Source: Chromera velia
Lineage: Eukaryota > Sar > Chromeraceae
Assembly (NCBI GenBank): GCA_018398765.1
Contig: JAHBMJ010001379.1
Coordinates: 1 to 31,701 of the forward strand
Direction: 5' to 3'
DNA: 31,701 nt
This document shows, piece after piece, positions 28,801 to 31,701 of this stretch (its first letter is position 1; every line of letters begins with the position of its first letter). The translations under genes and the position numbers were made by a program. Under the pieces are notes generated by a model that was not told where the DNA came from, did no database searches, and saw nothing but the letters and a program-made list of their open reading frames with translations.

Positions 28801-31024
28801 TCTGCCCCACACATTGATCTCCTCCACCGTTGCCCCCCTCGCTTGGTCGTCTACTGAGTTCCCTCCCCCACCACCTTTGAGAATGCCAAGAAGAGCATTT
28901 GATGGCTTGACGGGGGGTAATCGGGTGGGTGTTGTTTCGGTCAATTTTGGGGCTAGCAGAGGTGTCTGTTTTGGTTCCAGTGTTGAAAAGCTCCGGCCCT
29001 CCTGCTCTTTGCCTAGGCCTGACAGGTATGACGAAGACGATGCTTCCTGCCTCTTCAACTTCTCTCCTGCTTTTGACGACGTAGCCGTGGAGGCCGTCTC
29101 CTTCTGACTGTCTGCACCCTTCGACTTTGAAGTCTGTCGGACCCTCTCGATTTGCACACGCCTCTCTTCTGCAGAAGAAGAGAAACAGAAGGAGAAGGAG
29201 ATGGAGACATCAAGAGGTATTGAAGGTGCTACAAGCCAACGGACGCACGCGAGCCGCAAAGAAACAAGAGGCAAGTCGAGAAACTCTGCTCGGAAAGGCC
29301 AAAAGTACACTGTATTGTACAGAGACGGAGAAGGTGAAGGAGATGGAGACATCAAGAGACGTTGAAGGAACTGCAAGGCAACGGATGAAAGCGAGCCGCG
29401 AAGAAACAAGAGGCAAGTCACCGAAAGGCCGACAGTCACTGGCTTTCGACAGGACTTAGGAGAAGCTTCACTGACCGAAGACTGTCTTCTTCAACCACTC
29501 AAAGGGAGAATCTTTGGGTAAGTTCTTCTTCTCCTTTGCGAGGTCAGAGGCCCACTGGATCATCGGAGGGTCAACGTTCTTCACAAGCGTCGCCTTCAAC
29601 TGCAAAGAAAATCAACGAAGAATTCCTGCGTGCACAATCGAGAATGACAAACAACTTTCGTTCAAAAGAAAAGTGCAAGTCGGCAGACAGCACAGAGAGA
29701 GAGGGATGGAGGCAGGGAGAAAGCGACAGAGACTGACCAGTCCACACGCCCCCATCACCCACAGTACCACTTGACAAAACAGACGAGCCTCCACGTTCCT
29801 CTCCGCGTTCTTCAAGTTCTGTGGCGTGATGGAAGTCATCTCCTTCTTCTCATCTACCAACTGCACGACGCCAGGACACAACATGGAGGGCATGAAAAAA
29901 AATGGGAGGCCACCGTGCAGCCTCTCTATTGTCGAGTAGGCATCGTAAGATGACGGAAACAACAGTCAAAATGCTTCACGGCTGTACTGTTTGACAGCTG
30001 CTTCACTTGAGAAAGGCGTCAATCAGGCTGTGAAGGGAAAAATCATCCAAGACCGTCACAAAACGAAGAAATTGCAAATTCCTTTCTTCACTTCCCAACA
30101 GACCTCTGCCTTGATCCTGTCCCACTCAGTCCCATAGTAAGACCGCGCATCCTCCCGAAGCAGATACCCGTAGTTACCGTCAGCAGTCGGAATCGCAATG
30201 AAATCGATAGGGGTGTGATCCCCACCGATGACTTTCCCAAAGAATTCCCACCCACATGTCTCCTTCCACTGCGGCAAATCGGGTTTCAGCTGCGATCAAC
30301 AAAATGGGAAAGCATACAGATATTTACAACCCAACTCTGTATCGACAATATGATCCTCATTGTGTCCACCGAATCTTCGTTGAAAGCGAGAAACCATACA
30401 TTCCGATGGTATTCAAAAAACATGCAAATGTACTCCCATGATGTATCTGGGTCTGCATCCTCACGAAACGAAACATCTTCTCGACTTATGACTTAGGCCT
30501 CTCCACCCGCTCAAAAGGTTCTTCTCTTCCATCCCCCCAGACCCCCCTGAGTCCTGTGTGTCCCTTCTTTTGATTTACCGCGTTGCATTTGTAGTCTTCC
30601 CGGGTGGTGTATTGCATCTTCTTTCTCTCTCTCTGCCCTACATCACTTCCCTCTCCGACTCTGATGCTGACCAAAACCTTCTCCATCCAGCAAAGAGAGC
30701 TGCCCCTCACAAAGCGCCCCATACCAACATCGATTTTGCATGCCTGCATGGCCATTCGGGACAGATCTGGTTCTTCAAGAGAGTTTTTCCAATCCTTTGC
30801 CTCACCTGTTCAAGGAATGTGATGAAGACTTCTACTGCTTTGTCCACCGTGATCTGGGACCTCGCTTCCTTCTTGATGAACACCAACCTCCCCTGCTCTG
30901 AGAGGAAGATTGGATCTGTGCATCTGTGCTCATCCGCCAGGAGGAACCTCAACTTTCGAGGAGCTCCGTCAACCCCCAGCAACAGCTTTCTCAAGGGGGA
31001 ATCAAACAGCAGTGCAGCGGACAT
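24540..31024 (-). CDS. Large 12-exon gene, unknown protein of 1122 aa
   Basis: Exons on the minus strand are 31024-30806, 30743-30672, 30289-30104, 29860-29738, 29599-29476, 29168-28386, 28142-27742, 27548-27495, 27226-27164, 26869-26774, 26563-26022 and 25245-24540. All acceptors are AG after pyrimidines, all donors GT, and every intron phase matches, giving an uninterrupted frame ending TGA. The ATG at 31024 sits 14 bases inside an exon that begins after CCCGCAG at 31038, so a 5' leader intron is likely. Residues 1-240 are globular (e.g. FFGKVIGGDHTPIDFIAIPT). 245-635 are disordered Gly/Pro/Ser/Asp-rich. 636-740 are helical and charged. Another disordered block follows, then a helical segment near 890-960 (ISALSVAVVGELMKKHQKDV) and a disordered tail. 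No domain is recognised. Function is unknown, possibly a scaffold given the layout. Confidence 0.83.
25825..25980. repeat. (CA)n(GA)n microsatellite with a 33-bp duplication, intronic
   Basis: CA repeats at 25825-25852 pass into GA repeats. Within these a unit beginning GATAAAGCGAGACACAGAGG occurs at 25901 and again at 25934. It lies in the last intron (25246-26021) of the large minus-strand gene. Confidence 0.92.
29187..29420 (-). repeat. Tandem duplication with a 142-bp period, intronic
   Basis: AGATGGAGACATCAAGAG at 29199 recurs at 29341, and GAAACAAGAGGCAAGTC at 29261 recurs at 29403. The copies are roughly 85-90% alike by eye. The unit lies in the intron 29169-29475 and abuts the acceptor of the 783-base exon. 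Confidence 0.85.
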
Positions 31025-31038
31025 CTCGGCAGTCCCTC

Positions 31039-31510
31039 CTGCGGGAAAGCAGAGTTTTTCTTTTTTTCACGGATTTGTACGTCACACACGTGGAGATTCC
31101 TAGTTCTGAACCTCCTGAACGGGCTTCAGAAAGCGAGGAGGATGCTCAAGCTGCAAACCCGTCAGTCATGCAATGTCATGCAGTAATTTGAGTGGATTTT
31201 TGTGCATGGCCCGTGAATGCCCGTGACACAACATTCAATTACGTGCCCCTCAAGTCGGCTCACGGGCGGCTCGCCGCTCGCACGACTTTGCATTAATGTT
31301 GGAATCTGGTCCGGATGAGAATCCGGATTCACAACCAGTACGTCCCCAGAGCTGAATAAGGTATCGTTGCCATCAGGACACATCCCCTGATTGACTGTCA
31401 GTGCTCTTTTGTAGAACGGACTGGTGTGTGGAGTTCTGGGAGTGACCCGGTATTTTCTGTATCTTGGCGTGCACGTAGCCGTCTCCTTCTTCTTCTTCGT
31501 TTTCTATCAG
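31039..31510. other. 5' flank of the large gene
   Basis: Holds the presumed leader intron and promoter. A minus ORF at 31383-31162 has protein-like composition, but its possible donors are all phase 0 and do not fit the phase of the exon at 31038. Short CCCGTGA/TCACGGG words recur at 31208-31268. No promoter element can be named. Confidence 0.35.
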
Positions 31511-31513
31511 AGT

Positions 31514-31701
31514 CAGCCTGTAAGCCAGTCAGTCAGTTAGTCAGTTAGACAGTCAGCGAGTCAGTCAGCCAGTTAGTCAGTCAGAGTCAGCCAGCCAGCC
31601 ATCCAGCCAGTCAGTTAGTCAGTCAGCCAGTCATTCAGCCAAGTCAGCCAGCCGGTCAGTCAGTCAGTCAGTCAATCAGCCAAGTCAGCCAGTCAGCCAG
31701 T
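31514..31701. repeat. AGTC/CAGT tetranucleotide satellite, runs off the window
   Basis: Degenerate CAGTCAGT, CAGCCAGT and AGTTAGTC units continue to the last base, so the array extends beyond the window. Confidence 0.95.

Noticed and set aside
31162-31383. A minus ORF of 73 codons upstream of the large gene, as its first exon
   Set aside because: Its possible donors are all phase 0 while the exon at 31038 needs phase 1 if coding continues upstream. It could still be a leader ORF.
1-31701. tRNA, rRNA, riboswitch and bacterial promoter signals
   Set aside because: None could be recognised by eye on either strand. The window is eukaryotic in structure.

Overview
The window looks like nuclear DNA of a protist. 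It has short GT-AG introns, multi-exon genes, several microsatellites, a eukaryotic Ty3/gypsy-type LTR retrotransposon and a cut-and-paste DNA transposon. I see no bacterial operons, ribosome binding sites, tRNA or rRNA genes. The gene style (long disordered Gly/Pro/Ser-rich proteins, GC-rich exons, AT-rich transposon tracts) would fit an alveolate alga such as a chromerid. That is a guess from style and is not proven by any marker gene.

Layout. 1-5.0 kb is gene-bearing: a (GA)n tract, the 3' end of a small gene (400-793, +), a possible small minus ORF (1087-1329), a well-supported three-exon gene (1423-3292, +, 399 aa) with five 75-bp coding repeats, and a short two-exon gene tail (4353-4620, +). 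5.2-19.5 kb is a nest of mobile elements. It holds a 3.6-kb DNA transposon (5668-9280) with 28-bp terminal inverted repeats and a perfect 8-bp target duplication. Next come a broken Gln-rich ORF (9651-9989) and a broken intronless phytanoyl-CoA-dioxygenase-like copy (10076-11119). A long imperfect inverted-repeat element (about 11175-17212) follows, split by a 4.6-kb integrase-less LTR retrotransposon (11964-16599) with a perfect 5-bp target duplication. A further broken ORF (17421-17927) and AT-rich sequence rich in palindromes complete the nest. 19.5-24.3 kb holds candidate plus-strand exons and diverged duplicated blocks. 24.5-31.0 kb is one large minus-strand gene. I could reconstruct it as 12 exons with every intron phase agreeing (1122 aa, no domain I recognise). 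The window ends in an AGTC-type tetranucleotide satellite.

The most striking signal is shared by all the protein-coding remnants of the 5-19.5 kb nest. Each reads in one unbroken frame and is interrupted only by stop codons: 10 in gag-pol, 6 in the transposase, 4 in the Gln-rich ORF, 3 in the dioxygenase and 4 in the 17.4-kb ORF. I found no frameshifts within the frames as read. Most stops are TAG/TAA, many at positions expected to be Gln or Trp. The two LTRs of the retrotransposon differ by 24 substitutions, of which 23 are transitions. Together this points to C:G-to-T:A hypermutation of transposons (RIP-like or deamination-driven). A recoded stop codon is the less likely alternative, because the host genes here have clean frames. 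Separately, 8 of 11 introns of the large gene start with GTC (five with the exact hexamer GTCAGT), an unusual donor for a eukaryote.
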